Program-made: the position numbers and the translations under genes | Shown: positions 33,559 to 44,600 of the stretch, piece after piece | Layout: every line of letters starts with the position of its first letter | How positions within the stretch are numbered: position 1 is the first letter of the stretch | Assembly: GCA_026545765.1 (NCBI GenBank) | Contig: CM048839.1 | Coordinates: 87,062,414 to 87,126,413, forward strand | Origin: Plantago major | Taxonomy: Eukaryota; Streptophyta; Magnoliopsida; Lamiales; Plantaginaceae | DNA length: 64,000 nt | Direction of reading: 5' to 3' | Notes under the pieces: generated by a model | What the model was told of the DNA's origin: nothing | Databases searched by the model: none | The model's input: only the letters and a program-made list of their open reading frames with translations

Positions 33559-35012
33559 TGATGAGTCGGTTTTACACCGTCTCATTTGGTCTTTTTTTTA
33601 CCGTCTTATTGTCGTCCTTAAGTATAGTTTTTATTAGTTTTCCTATAGTATTTTACTTGTTTTATTCTTTGTGTGTTTTGTAGGTATTTGGCTAAACCGC
33701 GTTAATTGGAGGCAATAGGATGCATTTTATATGCATCTACAATATATGGAGTTCCAATGCCTCGAACGTATGCTAGAAGTGGAGTGGGAAGGCCAAAAAT
33801 ACCAAAGTTGGAGTCAAAGTGCGGATCCGAGCCAACCAAAAGTACCTGGCGTACGCCAGGTACCTCCGTCTTGTACTTACGCCGCCAGTCTCGAAGTTTC
33901 CTTGCAGCGCAATGAGTAAGACATTCTTAGCGATGTCGGTACTGCCTGGTGTACGCCAGTAATGTTTCAGATCGCCTAATTCGTTTCTTTTTCCGTTTTA
34001 TATTAGTTAGAACAAAAAGACATTGTATTCATATTCTTCTTTACATCTTTTTGCTCTCAACCTAGAACTTTTCCAAGACAATTACCTACCTACTACTGGA
34101 GGTAATTGAACCGTTCTTTCTTGTAATCGACGAGTGATATTTGTTTGGGAGCATATTCATACTCGTTCTACCAATTGAATTCAAGATTCTTCAGTATTTA
34201 CCTAGGGTTTGTGACACAATTTGGTAAAATCTGTATCAACTCTTGATTTTTGGTATTTAGTTATTGATTATGTTTATTATGTGTTCGTATATGATATTGG
34301 TTATGTCTATGCATATCATGAGTAGCTAAACACCCAATTATGGGATGGTGATGGATTCAATGCATGCTAGTTAGGGTTTATGCAATTCAATAACATGTAA
34401 GATGCAATTTACTCTGTGGTCTTTTGATCAAATGCGTATGTAGTTATGTGATTTGTGTTTTTACCCCCAAAATCATCAAAGGACTATGCAATCCGATTTC
34501 ACACCAAAATGTCTAGAGATTGCATAATCCATAGGTTTGTAGCAAACACATAACTGCATTAGCTTATTAATTATAGCTTAGTGAAATTGACGCCTTCACT
34601 AATGCTATATGTTTTGTAAAACAAAATAAGTTAGCTCATTTTCATGGTCCTTCGTACCTTATCTGATATAAGGTGTCTGCCTAGAGAGCTAGAGCAGTGT
34701 AATAATCGTTAGGACGTGTCCCAGTGATAACTAGAGTAAATCGACATCGTTATTGTTGCATGTTTTTCTGCTAGCTAGTTAGTCTGTTTTCTAGCTAGTC
34801 TGCATCGTTGTTAGATTATCAATTTGCTGCCGAAGCAAACCAACTTTTACTGCTTTTCGTACTGTTGATTACTATTCGTAAACGCAACTCAGCCTAGTTA
34901 AGTCCTTAGAGACCGACCTCGGGCTTAACTTCACTGCACTACAAGTTTTCGTAGTGTTGAGAATTAACTCTTGGCTATTTAAACAAATTGAAAACTTTGA
35001 TATGACACATCA
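33559..35012 (+). mobile_element. Athila-like solo LTR
   Basis: It begins TGATGAGTCGGTTTTACACC and ends GACACATCA, flanked by a perfect 5-bp duplication ATCAC (33554-33558 and 35013-35017). It is 1454 bp. No internal sequence is attached, so it is a solo LTR left by recombination. Its sequence is related to Athila-B LTR pieces. It carries a 22-bp perfect palindrome centred near 33852 (core CCTGGCGTACGCCAGG). Confidence 0.92.
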
Positions 35013-35096
35013 ATCACATTATAGAATCATGATGGTGCTTGATTAAAAAAGGGAATAATTACAAAATAGTATTAACTTTCAAAAACTTCCTACGCA

Positions 35097-35910
35097 TTTT
35101 TTTTTGGAACCCGAGTAATACTTTCGATTATCCAAAAAAACAGATAAGTACATAAAAGCCAATCCAGCTTCGAAGCAAAACAACACTAACTAAGATAACT
35201 ACATGTTATTCCAAAACACTCTATCCTCCTATCAGTAAGCGGCCAACATGGCCCTTAAGATCATGTCTATTCCAAGCTGTATAAACTATGCTATCACTGA
35301 TTTTTTTTGCAAGTGATTTGTGATCTATACATGTTCCAAAACAGCTTCCGTAAATGCCATCTTCAGCAACTTTGCACGCCATCCCTTCCCTTTACAATGA
35401 TTTAAAATCCATTCCAACTCATCATGCCAACTCCCTAGATTATGTCTGACATGTAACCAGTTTAGCATCTCTTTCCAAATTCCACATATAACCTGACAGC
35501 CAAAAAACAGGTGGTGCATTGTCTCCATAGCCGAACAGAAACAACATTTTTTTTTTTTCTTGTAGCACTCCAAATATATACATCCTATCATTGGTGGCTA
35601 AACGTTCATGGCATTTTAGACAACAGAGTGATTTGAGCCCTGGCCTCACAAAAGTACCATGCATCAGCCTCTTCCAATGCACATCAGGTTTATCTCCCTG
35701 CAGATGTTGGTACATGAGTTTGGTCTTGAACTTAGTACCATAAATTAATTTATTCCACATATCATTTTGTTGTATCAACATCCTACGATTGAGAACCTTC
35801 TTCAAAATCCAAGAAGAAGTTGCGGGAACAGGAGCCGTTAGTATGGCATTTACATTAATGTAATAGGCATGAACCCATTCACCCACATACTTTGCCACAT
35901 TACTTCCATA
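35097..35910 (-). mobile_element. 5'-truncated LINE (L1-like) with poly(A) tail
   Basis: The minus strand encodes the zinc-binding end of a non-LTR reverse transcriptase (zf-RVT). One frame at 35440-35898 has VHWKRLMHG, SLCCLKCHERLATNDRM; another at 35325-35591 has CCFCSAMETMHHLFFGCQV and GIWKEML. The frame changes at the long T run around 35548-35561 (an A run on the coding strand). A run of nine T at 35097-35105 is the poly(A) tail on the minus strand. Only the last part of ORF2 is present, so it is a typical dead-on-arrival 5' truncation. Confidence 0.8.
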
Positions 35911-36198
35911 ACATTAGTCATACATAAAAAAAAAAAAAAAAAAAACTTTCTACACATTAGTCAAAAACATTTCTACAAATTAGCTATCTCGTTAATTTTA
36001 GTAACTTTGAATTGAAACATTAAAAGAATGTAATCACTTCCTTAATTAAATATCTAATCAAATCATCTATTTTGGTAATCAATATTTTTTCAAAAAAAAA
36101 AAAAAAACACTTCTAACATCTCTGTTTCAAGCATGCGTCTAAAATACCGCTCATCAAACGTTATACTCAGTTTTTCAAAAAAAAAAAAAATAGTAAAT
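35911..36198. other. A-rich intergenic sequence
   Basis: Three long A runs (about 35929-35945, 36090-36105, 36178-36190) and AT-rich sequence resembling 33395-33540. No gene. Confidence 0.5.
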
Positions 36199-36333
36199 GA
36201 TAATGCTAGAGCAAAAATCATAATGCCAGGGCAATTTTCCTCTTATAGATTTAATATGTGTCACAAAGAGTTTCATAAGTGTCTCAAATAAGTAAAATTG
36301 CTTTGGCAATAGGAATTCTGCTCTGGCATTATC
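36199..36333. mobile_element. Small foldback (hairpin) MITE-like element
   Basis: GATAATGCTAGAGCA at the left pairs with TGCTCTGGCATTATC at the right, and an inner pair (ATAATGCCAGGGCAATTTT with AAAATTGCTTTGGCAAT) continues the fold. It is 135 bp. No target duplication could be fixed, so the superfamily is unknown. Confidence 0.6.
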
Positions 36334-36380
36334 ATCAGCCAAAAAACTCTTTTTGTATGTGACACTTGTTTATCAATAAT

Positions 36381-37205
36381 TATGATACTTGTTTCGTGAA
36401 ATAAGATGCTTGATTTTCAGTACTTCTGATGATTGTTTTCCAAAAATGTGATGCTTGTTTTTCAGTATGATTTTTATTTCCTGAAAAGTGATGCTTGTTT
36501 TTCAGTAATATTGATGCTTGAATTCCAGTATGATGCTTGAATTCCTGAAATGTTATGTTTGCTTTTCAGTAAGATGCTTGATTTCCTTATAAGTGATGCT
36601 TGCTTTTCATTGAGATGTCATTCAGTTGAAAATTGATTGAGAGAGGAAGAAGAAGGTGGGGATGTTGGAATGTTCAATTAATGGAGAATTTGTGATGCCT
36701 ATCATGGAGAAGAATTTGACCATCATTCAATTTGTGTGGAATTTGGAGAAGAGCAATATCGATTGGAATTTATTCTATAAATAGATTGATTATAGTAATC
36801 AATTAGTCAAACTTGATCGTACATGGAATGGCAAATACAATATTAAACCGAGGTCAAATTTGGAAGAGTTTGACAAGTAGATACAAAATTGTAGGAAAGA
36901 AAGTATGTATGACTAATAAGTAGTAAAGATTGGGGGGTGGTATCAATTTGTAACTCACCCTTAAAAAAGATGTTCAGGGAAATATGAAATCCAAAAAAAA
37001 AAAAAAAACCTCATGTATTTTTTGGATAATGATGCTTAGAACTGCGATGCTTGGGTGTATGATAGTTGGAATTATGATCAAAGTGATGCTTGGGAATGGA
37101 AACAAGTATCGTTGAATCCCCACATAAACAAGCATCACTGAATCAAGTATCAGATTGTTGCGTAATGGAAACCAGTATCTTTGAATTCCCACCAAAACAA
37201 GCATC
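36381..37205. repeat. Region rich in GATGCTTG / CAAGCATC words
   Basis: At 36400-36610 the phrase TGATGCTTGTTTTTCAGTA and variants recur many times in forward orientation. At 37030-37205 both GATGCTTGG and its complement CAAGCATC recur, including two roughly 57-base near-repeats on the minus strand. The middle (36620-37000) has no recognised feature. It may be one element with subterminal repeats, or a decayed tandem repeat. Confidence 0.55.
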
Positions 37206-37287
37206 ATGATTGATGTGTAAATAGAGATTTTGATTTCGTTGTAGAGACTATAATATCTATATACAATCAAAAGATTAAATTTATAAT
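37206..37287. other. Short spacer before Athila-C LTR
   Basis: AT-rich, no feature recognised. Confidence 0.4.
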
Positions 37288-38739
37288 TGTCAGAAGCTCA
37301 CTAACACACAGTTTATAGCGGTAAGTTAACTCGAGATGCCGTTCTCTCGGGAATAACGCTCGATTAAAATAGAATATTAAATGGTTGATTTTCAATATAA
37401 AATAAATAACAGATTTTTGGTATTTTTGAATAAGTAAAATAAACACGTAAGCAGAAAAATAATTATAAAGAGAATTTACGAACTAAGAACTTATTGAGAA
37501 AAGCATGTAAGCGTTAACCTTCACTTTGATAAACAATTTATATCAGGAATAACAGATAGTGATATTTACAACTGAAGAGTCACACTAGTCACATATCTTA
37601 TACCAAGGCGCAGTCAGTACAGACACCCCATGTAGACTATCGTCTAGCTCAAAACTGTCACCAGTGGCTAGCTCAACAACAAACCTCAGGCAGAATATCA
37701 ACTTATAGACACAGCTGATACCTCCTATTCTAGTGCAATGAATACTCATGTCTCGCAAAAACATAAACAAACAAAGCATCTGTCTTCAAACAGCACAGGT
37801 ATGAACAACAATCGCATAACCAACATTTATGCTAAAACTATTCCATTACATATAAACTAAATAATCAAAGATCCTGGCTAACCTTTACACAGGTGAATTA
37901 GCCTGCCATAACTGAAAGTAAATAAACTGTAAACTGAATTGAAATCATGTTTGAAACAACTAAACCGTAAGAAGATGGCGAGTGTCGACCCTCGGATTCC
38001 CCTTCTTCGATTCCTTCTCCTTGATCGATCTTGATGGCTTTCTTCGGATGTCTTGAAGTCTTCTTGATTGCTTGCTGACGGCTAGGGTTTTGGGGTTTCA
38101 CTTCCCCGATGACTGGTTCTCTCTCAGGAGAGCTAGTTTGGTGCTACAGAACCCTTTCGTTCCGCTCTCTCTTCATTATCAGACCGCAATAGTCTTATTT
38201 ATAGCTGAAATCTCGAGCTCCAACCGCCATTGGCCATTAAGGAAGGTTTAGGAAGACGGGCCCTAGCTTGACATGCCAGAAAACATGAAAGACAAACAGA
38301 CAGTGGACTGGGGTCCACAGGCGACCGCACAGCCCCTTGTGCGGTCCACAGGGCATCGCCAAGTGCGATTCTCACTTATTAGAATCTATTTGCTTTGTTC
38401 TTTAATTTCGAGCTTCGTAACTTCGTTTCCTCGAAAAGTTGTCTTCTACAAAGTTGTAGCATCTTCAATTATCTTCGCACTGGCTGGTCACATGACATGT
38501 TTTGACACATCGAACTTCGTGCATCGACAAATTCTGTGCATTTGCTTAACTTTCTCGATTTGGCACAATTATGTCGTTTTGGCGTCTCAAATCGTGCAAC
38601 TCCTGAAAAACGCGATCATGGCCTACAAAATACACACGAAGTTGGTAATTGACCATAAAACGATACAAATAATGAATCTAAGGCAAAAAAACATGGGTCT
38701 AAAAGTATGCTATATCGCACATTTCGTTGTCACATCACA
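37288..38739 (-). repeat. 3' LTR of Athila-like element 'C'
   Basis: On the minus strand it starts TGTGATGTGACAACG beside a polypurine tract (plus ACCCCCAAACC, 38739-38749) and ends CTTCTGACA at 37288, about 1450 bp. The minus strand has TATAAATAAG at about 38200. A strong inverted repeat GACCGCACA / TGTGCGGTC lies at 38323-38346. The outer boundary is set by TG/CA ends only, since no partner LTR is in the window. Confidence 0.6.
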
Positions 38740-39191
38740 CCCCCAAACCAGTTTCTTGCTCATCATTGAGCAAGGCAAAAACGATAAAAAGTGACATGAA
38801 ATGATGCCAAACTTAGTACTCCAATTTAAAACTTTCACAAAGATGATTTTTCACATTCAACCTCATTTAGTAACTAAGTCAGAAATCGAAGATCACGAAA
38901 CCAACAGACAAAAACGAACATCGATCTGCATCGTCGGGTTCTCAAGTAACAAGATCAATCATAATTCACATGAGAACCTTACGGCATGCGACTCATACTT
39001 CCCTTCAAAAAGTAATTCACCGTATACACAGACTTCTGAGACAATAAGAGAATAGGCTAGAAAAAGGATTAAGGTAAGATATGAATAAGTAAGGCAAAAT
39101 GCTGAGATATAGGTCTTCCATGCTCCTTATAAATACTACCCTGTCAAAAGTTCATCCCTTCTTCTCCACCATATCAAAATAATAAAGACTG

Positions 39192-39195
<4 letters not shown>

Positions 39196-39242
<47 letters not shown>
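39196..39242. repeat. (CT)n microsatellite
   Basis: About 23 CT units just before conserved block copy 3. Confidence 0.95.
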
Positions 39243-39245
<3 letters not shown>

Positions 39246-39500
39246 CATACTATTTTTTGCGGTCGTTTCGACCCGTATATTTTTTGTTGGCCATCATTAG
39301 GCTCTTTTAGTCTCTCCATTTTTTGGTAGTGTCTATTTTACCGAATTCTGCACTTTTGTGCGTGCTGGTTTGGTATACATGCCATCAACCCTCACGGACA
39401 TGTAGCTTTAAGGGCCACGCCGGTATGTGCGTAGTATCTGTAACATGCCCAACACGAAAACGGTGATCACCAGGACCATAGATCCACTCCGAGACTTTTA
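39243..39500 (-). repeat. Conserved '3' block', copy 3 (in Athila-C)
   Basis: It contains GCACTTTTGTGC at 39350-39361 and CCATCAACCCTCAC at 39382-39395 and is otherwise close to copy 1. The coding-like frame seen in the other copies is not continuous here. Confidence 0.7.
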
Positions 39501-40322
39501 GTACCTTTGCTTTTTATGGTACTTCTTTCTTCATTTTTTTTTAAAGAGAGAGAACACAACAGCACAATGCAACCACAACTTCCTTCTACTTCTCCTCCCC
39601 CAAACCTGTTAGTTTCACAGAGTTTACTTCTTCGCAGAATCCCTCTTCAACTAAGCAGACTCACTTAGAGCATGAAAGACTTCTAAAATAGCGTATATAA
39701 GTGAATCACGAGATTAAGGAGAATAAGGAAGGAAAAGTATTCTAAGATTGCCTCTTTATCTTTGTGTTGCATGGCAAAATCTCATAAGTAGGTGCATGTA
39801 AAGTGTCTTGGTTCAAAATGTAAGATGAAGATCTCTTGCTGATGAGAACATATGTTCCTCAACAATCGACGTAAGTAAATGAAAGTGCCTCAATCAAAAC
39901 AATAAAAGACTTAAATAATAAGGCTTAAATAAACTTTGAGTCGCAGCTCGGTAAATAAATACGAGTCAAAGCTCGATATATTAATAGCGAGTCAAAACTC
40001 GGTAATCATCCAAAATAGAAAATAAATAAAAGTGCGACAACCGGAAACTAAGTGCATAAAATAAGAAAATATCAAAAAATAAGGCCCGAAAATTTTTGAA
40101 TTTCAAGTTACCGTTACCCTCCCCCAAGCCTATGCTTGTGCTATTCCCTTAGAACAAAATAGTAAAATGAAAAGTAATGGTAACGAGAAAACTCCCCTGT
40201 CAGGTATGTGGCCGCTTCTTGGTAGATCACTCCGACTCTTCATAATCCGAATCGTAAGGGTGGTGCTCAGGTCTATAGCGTTTCCTAGTGAAATAATTAA
40301 AGGACCCGGACTTGTACTAAAC
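39501..40322. other. Athila-C 3' region, non-coding
   Basis: No gene. Near 39940-40010 the phrase CGAGTCAAAGCTCG or a variant recurs three times. Near 40115 CCCTCCCCCAAGCC is a polypurine stretch on the element strand. Confidence 0.45.
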
Positions 40323-41025
40323 TGTAATCACACCACAGTATATACCAATGTTGATATAACTGTTAATGTAACAGTAACTCAAACAGAAAAACAAAACACA
40401 GCGGAAATAAAATAAAGAACACAAAGTTGTTTTTCTTAGCTGGTATAGTATACCAGCCGAGCAAATATTCACTATATTGATAAGTGAAAATATCAAAACA
40501 ATATTCAAGGTTTCACAAGTTGAAACCTTGAACTTCAAACACTAAACAGAGTAGAATGGTGCTACGTATTCTAAGGTTGCAGATCTAGACAAATCTAGAT
40601 GATCGAGAACTCAATCCCTATCCAAAACAACCGCAAAGTCTAGTAAATACAAAGTAACTACGAATTTGTCTTGCAAATCAATCACTCTATTCTTGTTACT
40701 TTGAATCCGTCCTTGAGCTTGTATATATAGCATCGTTCTTTTCCTAAGGACAGATCTTCCATATTTCACTTTTCATGCTTATCATATATTCAATCGTTCA
40801 GTCCAAGATTTTCAAGAATCTATTCTTTGATCTCTTTCCTTAATTACACCAAGATAAGTATGACTCCTTTGTTTCTTCCAAATCCCGAGATCTTCAACCT
40901 GTTTACACAATAAATCACAACCGTCGAACTAGGTTAAAGATTAGTGAAGGAAGGTAATATTACAAGAATACCCTGCAACAAACAAAAGAGATATTAAGTT
41001 AACTGTTGATGTAACACTGTACAAA
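40323..41025 (-). mobile_element. Copia-like solo LTR
   Basis: On the minus strand it begins TGTACAGTGTTACATC and ends GGTGTGATTACA. Flanks TAAAC (40318-40322) and AAAAC (41026-41030) match at four of five positions. A minus-strand TATA run (GCTATATATACAAG, about 40718-40731), and further downstream the phrase TTTATTTCCGCTGTGTTTTG, fit a Ty1/copia LTR. No internal sequence is attached. Confidence 0.5.
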
Positions 41026-41175
41026 AACAGTGAACTTTCACCTAGCTTCCTCTGGGTCTTCCTCCTCATAAACAAAACTATTTGTGTTAATGACCTTGCC
41101 TTTTAGCTTCTCTTGCCTCTCTTGCTCCCTTGGTTCTTGGTGCTCAAGGCCCTGTACTGTTTCTTCAAAGTCATT

Positions 41176-41800
41176 TCAGTTAACGCAGGGTTTTTTGTTT
41201 CTGTGTGTAGGGTCAGGTTCTCCATCAGTAAGATCAATGAAGTTGGCTTGCACTCCCATCGAGCTCAACTTTTCCTCAATGATTTGCTTTTTCTTTACCG
41301 CAAGCACATGACTTGGCCTCAACCCTCCGGTAGTCTTTCTTGCATTACGCCTCACCCTTGGTCGGAAAGATGGTTCTCCTTCATATGTGTTGAAGTCACC
41401 TTTTCTTTTCCTTCCATACTCTTCTTCATAGAAGAGATCACGAGCTCTCCTCAATTTTTCCTCCATCTTCTTCCTAGATCTTGCGAGTGCTTCATCTCTT
41501 TCCTTTCTAATTTTGACTCGAATTTGCAAGAACTCTTCCTCCAACTTGGCTAGTTTCTCCTCATGCTCATCTTGCAACCTTTTCTTCTCCCAACGGTACC
41601 AACCTTCATGATACATTGTCAAAGTTTCATAGTAGGTATGTGGGTACTTCTCCTTGTTCGTCTTTTCTCCAAGGTCAATTCTTGTCAAAGGAGTTTCACA
41701 TTCATGGGATAAGGAATGATGATGATCCTCTAGCTTGTGTGCCTCCTCCAACTCATGTGATGATTCTTCTTCCCTAGCCTTGCTACTTTCACCACATTCG
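41176..41800 (-). pseudogene. Unrecognised charged coiled-coil ORF, C-terminal part
   Basis: An open minus-strand stretch of about 208 codons enters from the Tat LTR at 41801 and ends at 41176. It is very rich in E, K and R with a long predicted coiled coil (QDEHEEKLAKLEEEFLQIRV, RSRKKMEEKLRRARDLF), then FRPRVRRNARKTTGGLRP and a polar tail. I recognise no domain. It belongs to Athila-C or to something older that C captured. Its N-terminal part should lie on the far side of the Tat element, outside the window. Confidence 0.45.
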
Positions 41801-42674
41801 TGTTGATACGGAAATATGTCCAATCCGTCATAGACGCCTTTGGAACGAATCCTAAGGCGTCCCAAGCTGTCTGAGTCCGGGACCTTACAGTCCGACCCTA
41901 AGCTCTCAGCGAGTCCGACTTACCCAGGTTTAAAGGGACAGGAGGGCCCAAAGGGTAGTAGGTCCCACCCTGCCAATTGTCCATATCCATGGGGTCCGAC
42001 TCGGACACCCGTCCAGACTCAACACGACAACCTTACAAGCAATCAAGTGAACTGGCACTAGAGAGTAAGGAGGTCCGAGGCACAAGGTCCGAATGAAAGG
42101 TACTTGACTTACTGAGAACAGTATCTTATGGGCAACCCAGCACGGTCCGGACCTGCCTCTTCGGACCTCAACCCGCAGCAGACTGTATCAAAGCCTCTAA
42201 TACTCTCACATTAATGACTAAACTACCCCTGAAAGCCCAAAGTGGAATGGGGCAAGTGTCATTAATGGGCCATGGGCCTATTGAAGCCTTGGTGGCTCTA
42301 TCCAGACCTGACACTTGGCACGATCTGGTGGAACCCTCCCATTTTGGGAGAAATCTATATATATGGCACACACTCCCATAATAACGGTAAGATGGAATCA
42401 CTTCTTATTCCCGATAATTATACCGAGTAGATCCTCACTCTCTCAAAAGTAAAGTCTCCTTTCCGGTTTGACACTATGCAAACCGGCTATAAGGTTCTAA
42501 CCCCCCTCCCCTCCAAGCTACTTGTGCAGGTCCTCATGTGTCGCCTCTTTCCAAGTACAATGGTTCTTCCGGGCTTCTACTCTTTGGTGCTTACGAGCTA
42601 GGTGGTCTAGGTACTCAGGGTGAAGGAGAACAAGGGAAATTCCTTTAAGTGTGCGGGGGACTTTGCCCTCGACA
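41801..42674 (+). repeat. 5' LTR of the Tat element
   Basis: It runs from TGTTGATACGGAAATATG to CCCTCGACA, 874 bp, with TATATATAT at 42356-42364. It is dense in GTCCGA/TCGGAC. It is related to the solo LTR at 27074-27781. Confidence 0.88.
42356..42364 (+). promoter_or_regulatory. TATA box of the Tat LTR
   Basis: TATATATAT followed by GGCACACACTCCC, about 555 bp into the LTR. Confidence 0.6.
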
Positions 42675-42676
42675 TT

Positions 42677-42697
42677 TTGGCACCGTCTGTGGGAATC
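42677..42697 (+). other. Primer-binding site region of the Tat element
   Basis: TTGGCACCGTCTGTGGGAA follows the LTR end by two to three bases. The phrase GGCACCGTCTGTGGGAA is common at this place in Tat-lineage elements. The tRNA was not determined. Confidence 0.6.
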
Positions 42698-42725
42698 TTT
42701 ACGAAAAGTCCCGTTCTCTTCAGTA

Positions 42726-44600
42726 ATGGCAAGAACAAGAAGGTCTGTAAGAACCAACGCTACTGCGATTGACACGCCCGCCCCAAGGCAAAGAGGCAAA
42801 CCTCCCACTCGGAGGGGAAGAGTGGCGAGAGCCACTTCAAAAAAAAACACAATGGACTATTCAAGTGATGGCCACACTGCTAGTCTCTCTTCAGAAGAGG
42901 AAAGAGCCGTTGATCCATCAATAAGGACTCAAGTACCCGGGGTTGAAGGACAAGCTCCTCCGTCAGGAACATATGGTCCTCCTCCAGGGAGAAACTTCAC
43001 TCTTCCAAACGGGCAAATTATTCGCCCAAGTGAGTTTGGGATGAGCGAGAACCAGTTTGGCCTCTTACTCACCACTATTCAAGGTTGCTTTGGATCAAAC
43101 AACCTCCAGCCTCCTCAACCTACCCCTCCTTTGGCAATACCAAGACAAGCTAAACCCGCACAATCAAGGAATGAGCATCGTCCAATCCAACAAAGGTTAG
43201 GAGAACCAGCCCAACCAGAGGATCTAAGGAACCTTCTCAGTAGGAGAGCCGCTGCTTCTCAGGAACACCGGGAAAGGAGCCCGGCAAGACCACGAGCAGA
43301 TGAAGCTGGAACTAGCCGACGTGGGGCTCTTCAGCATGGACCAAGAGACCACGTGGCAGAGAACATCTCGATAGTTCCCGTTGATGATCTTCCTCCAGAT
43401 GTGGCAATCAACCCAAGGACGGGCGAGAGGCTAACCGCTGAGCAGATCTATGTCCAATAGAAGGCCTTGGAATCTCAAATTGCTACTTTGGGTAGGATGG
43501 TGAAGGCACATGAGAAGGTGACTCTTAGAGCTCCCAACCCTTTATGTGATGTGATAAGAAGGGAAAGGAAGCACCCTGACTCCACTATCCCAAATCTTGA
43601 GCACTATTATGGAGATACTTGCCCGTGGGTCACCTTACTAGGTATGAAAGCAAGATGGAGACCAACTGCCTGAATGACAACATGAAGGCTCTTAACTTCT
43701 CCAGTACTCTCTTTGGAGAAGCAATGGATTGGTGGACCTCTTTGCCCAATTGCTCCATCAAGTCCTATGCATATATTGCTTCTCTATTCCTGAAAAGGTT
43801 TGAGAAAGCGAAGAAGAGAAAGAGATCAGTGGAGCACTTGACAGGGGTAATCCAGAAAGAGCATGAGGATCTTAAAACCTTCCTTGACCGTTTCAATGCT
43901 GAAGTACGCTAGATCGAGCCTCACAACATCAAAGAGCGGGTCCGACACCTGTATGCTAACACTTACAACGACGATCTCAGAAGAAAGCTTTCCAATGAAG
44001 AAATCACAACCGAGAAATACTTGGAAGATATCTGTGAAGGATTCTTGTATGGTGAGGAGTATCAAAGAAATGTTCCAATAAGAGCAGGTGCTAGAAAGGG
44101 GAAGGAACCAACGAAACAGGAACCCCCTCCCCGGCCTGGAAAATTTGAACAAAAGAAGGAATTTAGAGACAAAAGGGAGTTCCGCAGGGATAGAACCCCT
44201 CCAAGAAGATATGCCGAGTATACTCGCCTCAATAGACCAAGATACGACATCTTGGACTCTATTGTCGAGAAAAACTTAGACATACAGTGGCCAAAACCTA
44301 CAAGGAACAGTAAGAGGAACAAAGCTTCGAAGGAGTACTGTAGGTTTCACAAACACAAAGGCCACTCAACCGAAGATTGTATCCAGTTGAAAACAGAAAT
44401 AGAAGGGTTAATAAGGAGCGGAAAGTTGAAAGAACCAGTGTATGAAGAAGAGCCCTCCAGGCACCAGAGAAATGAACAAAGAAGGGAGGAGCGTGGTTTG
44501 GAACCTCTGACAGGATCCTTACCACCACCTCCTGCAGAGATTCCACCCCACCATACCCAGAGGTACCATGGGTACCCTGAAGATGTGGGAATGAAGAACC
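42726..44600 (+). pseudogene. Tat gag
   Basis: It begins MARTRRSVRTNATAIDTPAP at 42726, the first ATG after the primer site. A disordered, Pro/Arg-rich N-terminal region is followed by the Retrotrans_gag domain (about 43460-44080; FGEAMDWWTSLP, SLFLKRFEKAKKR). A Cys/His knuckle-like segment (YCRFHKHKGHSTEDC) lies at about 44335-44380. Gag packages the RNA. It is a broken fossil. Confidence 0.85.

Larger units (their letters stand above)
37288..41800 (-). mobile_element. Athila-like element 'C', 3' portion, cut by the Tat element
   Basis: It consists of the 3' LTR (37288-38739), a 3' non-coding region with the conserved block (39243-39500), a copia-like solo LTR insertion (40323-41025) and the end of a minus-strand ORF of unknown function (41176-41800). 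The Tat element starts at 41801, so the 5' part of C lies beyond the right window edge. It is broken. Lineage is inferred from LTR style and the shared 3' block, because no pol domain is visible. Confidence 0.5.

Noticed and set aside
35548-35561. A sequencing artefact explanation for the LINE frame change
   Set aside because: It cannot be excluded at a homopolymer, but the copy is 5' truncated and non-functional either way, so it was not treated as a finding.
36974-37270. A 98-codon hydrophobic minus-strand frame with two similar units
   Set aside because: The similarity comes from the GATGCTTG repeat units in the DNA. No known protein family is apparent.
38273-38794. A 173-codon plus-strand frame
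   Set aside because: It lies across an LTR on the strand opposite to its promoter and polypurine tract, has no domain, and is probably chance openness in an LTR.
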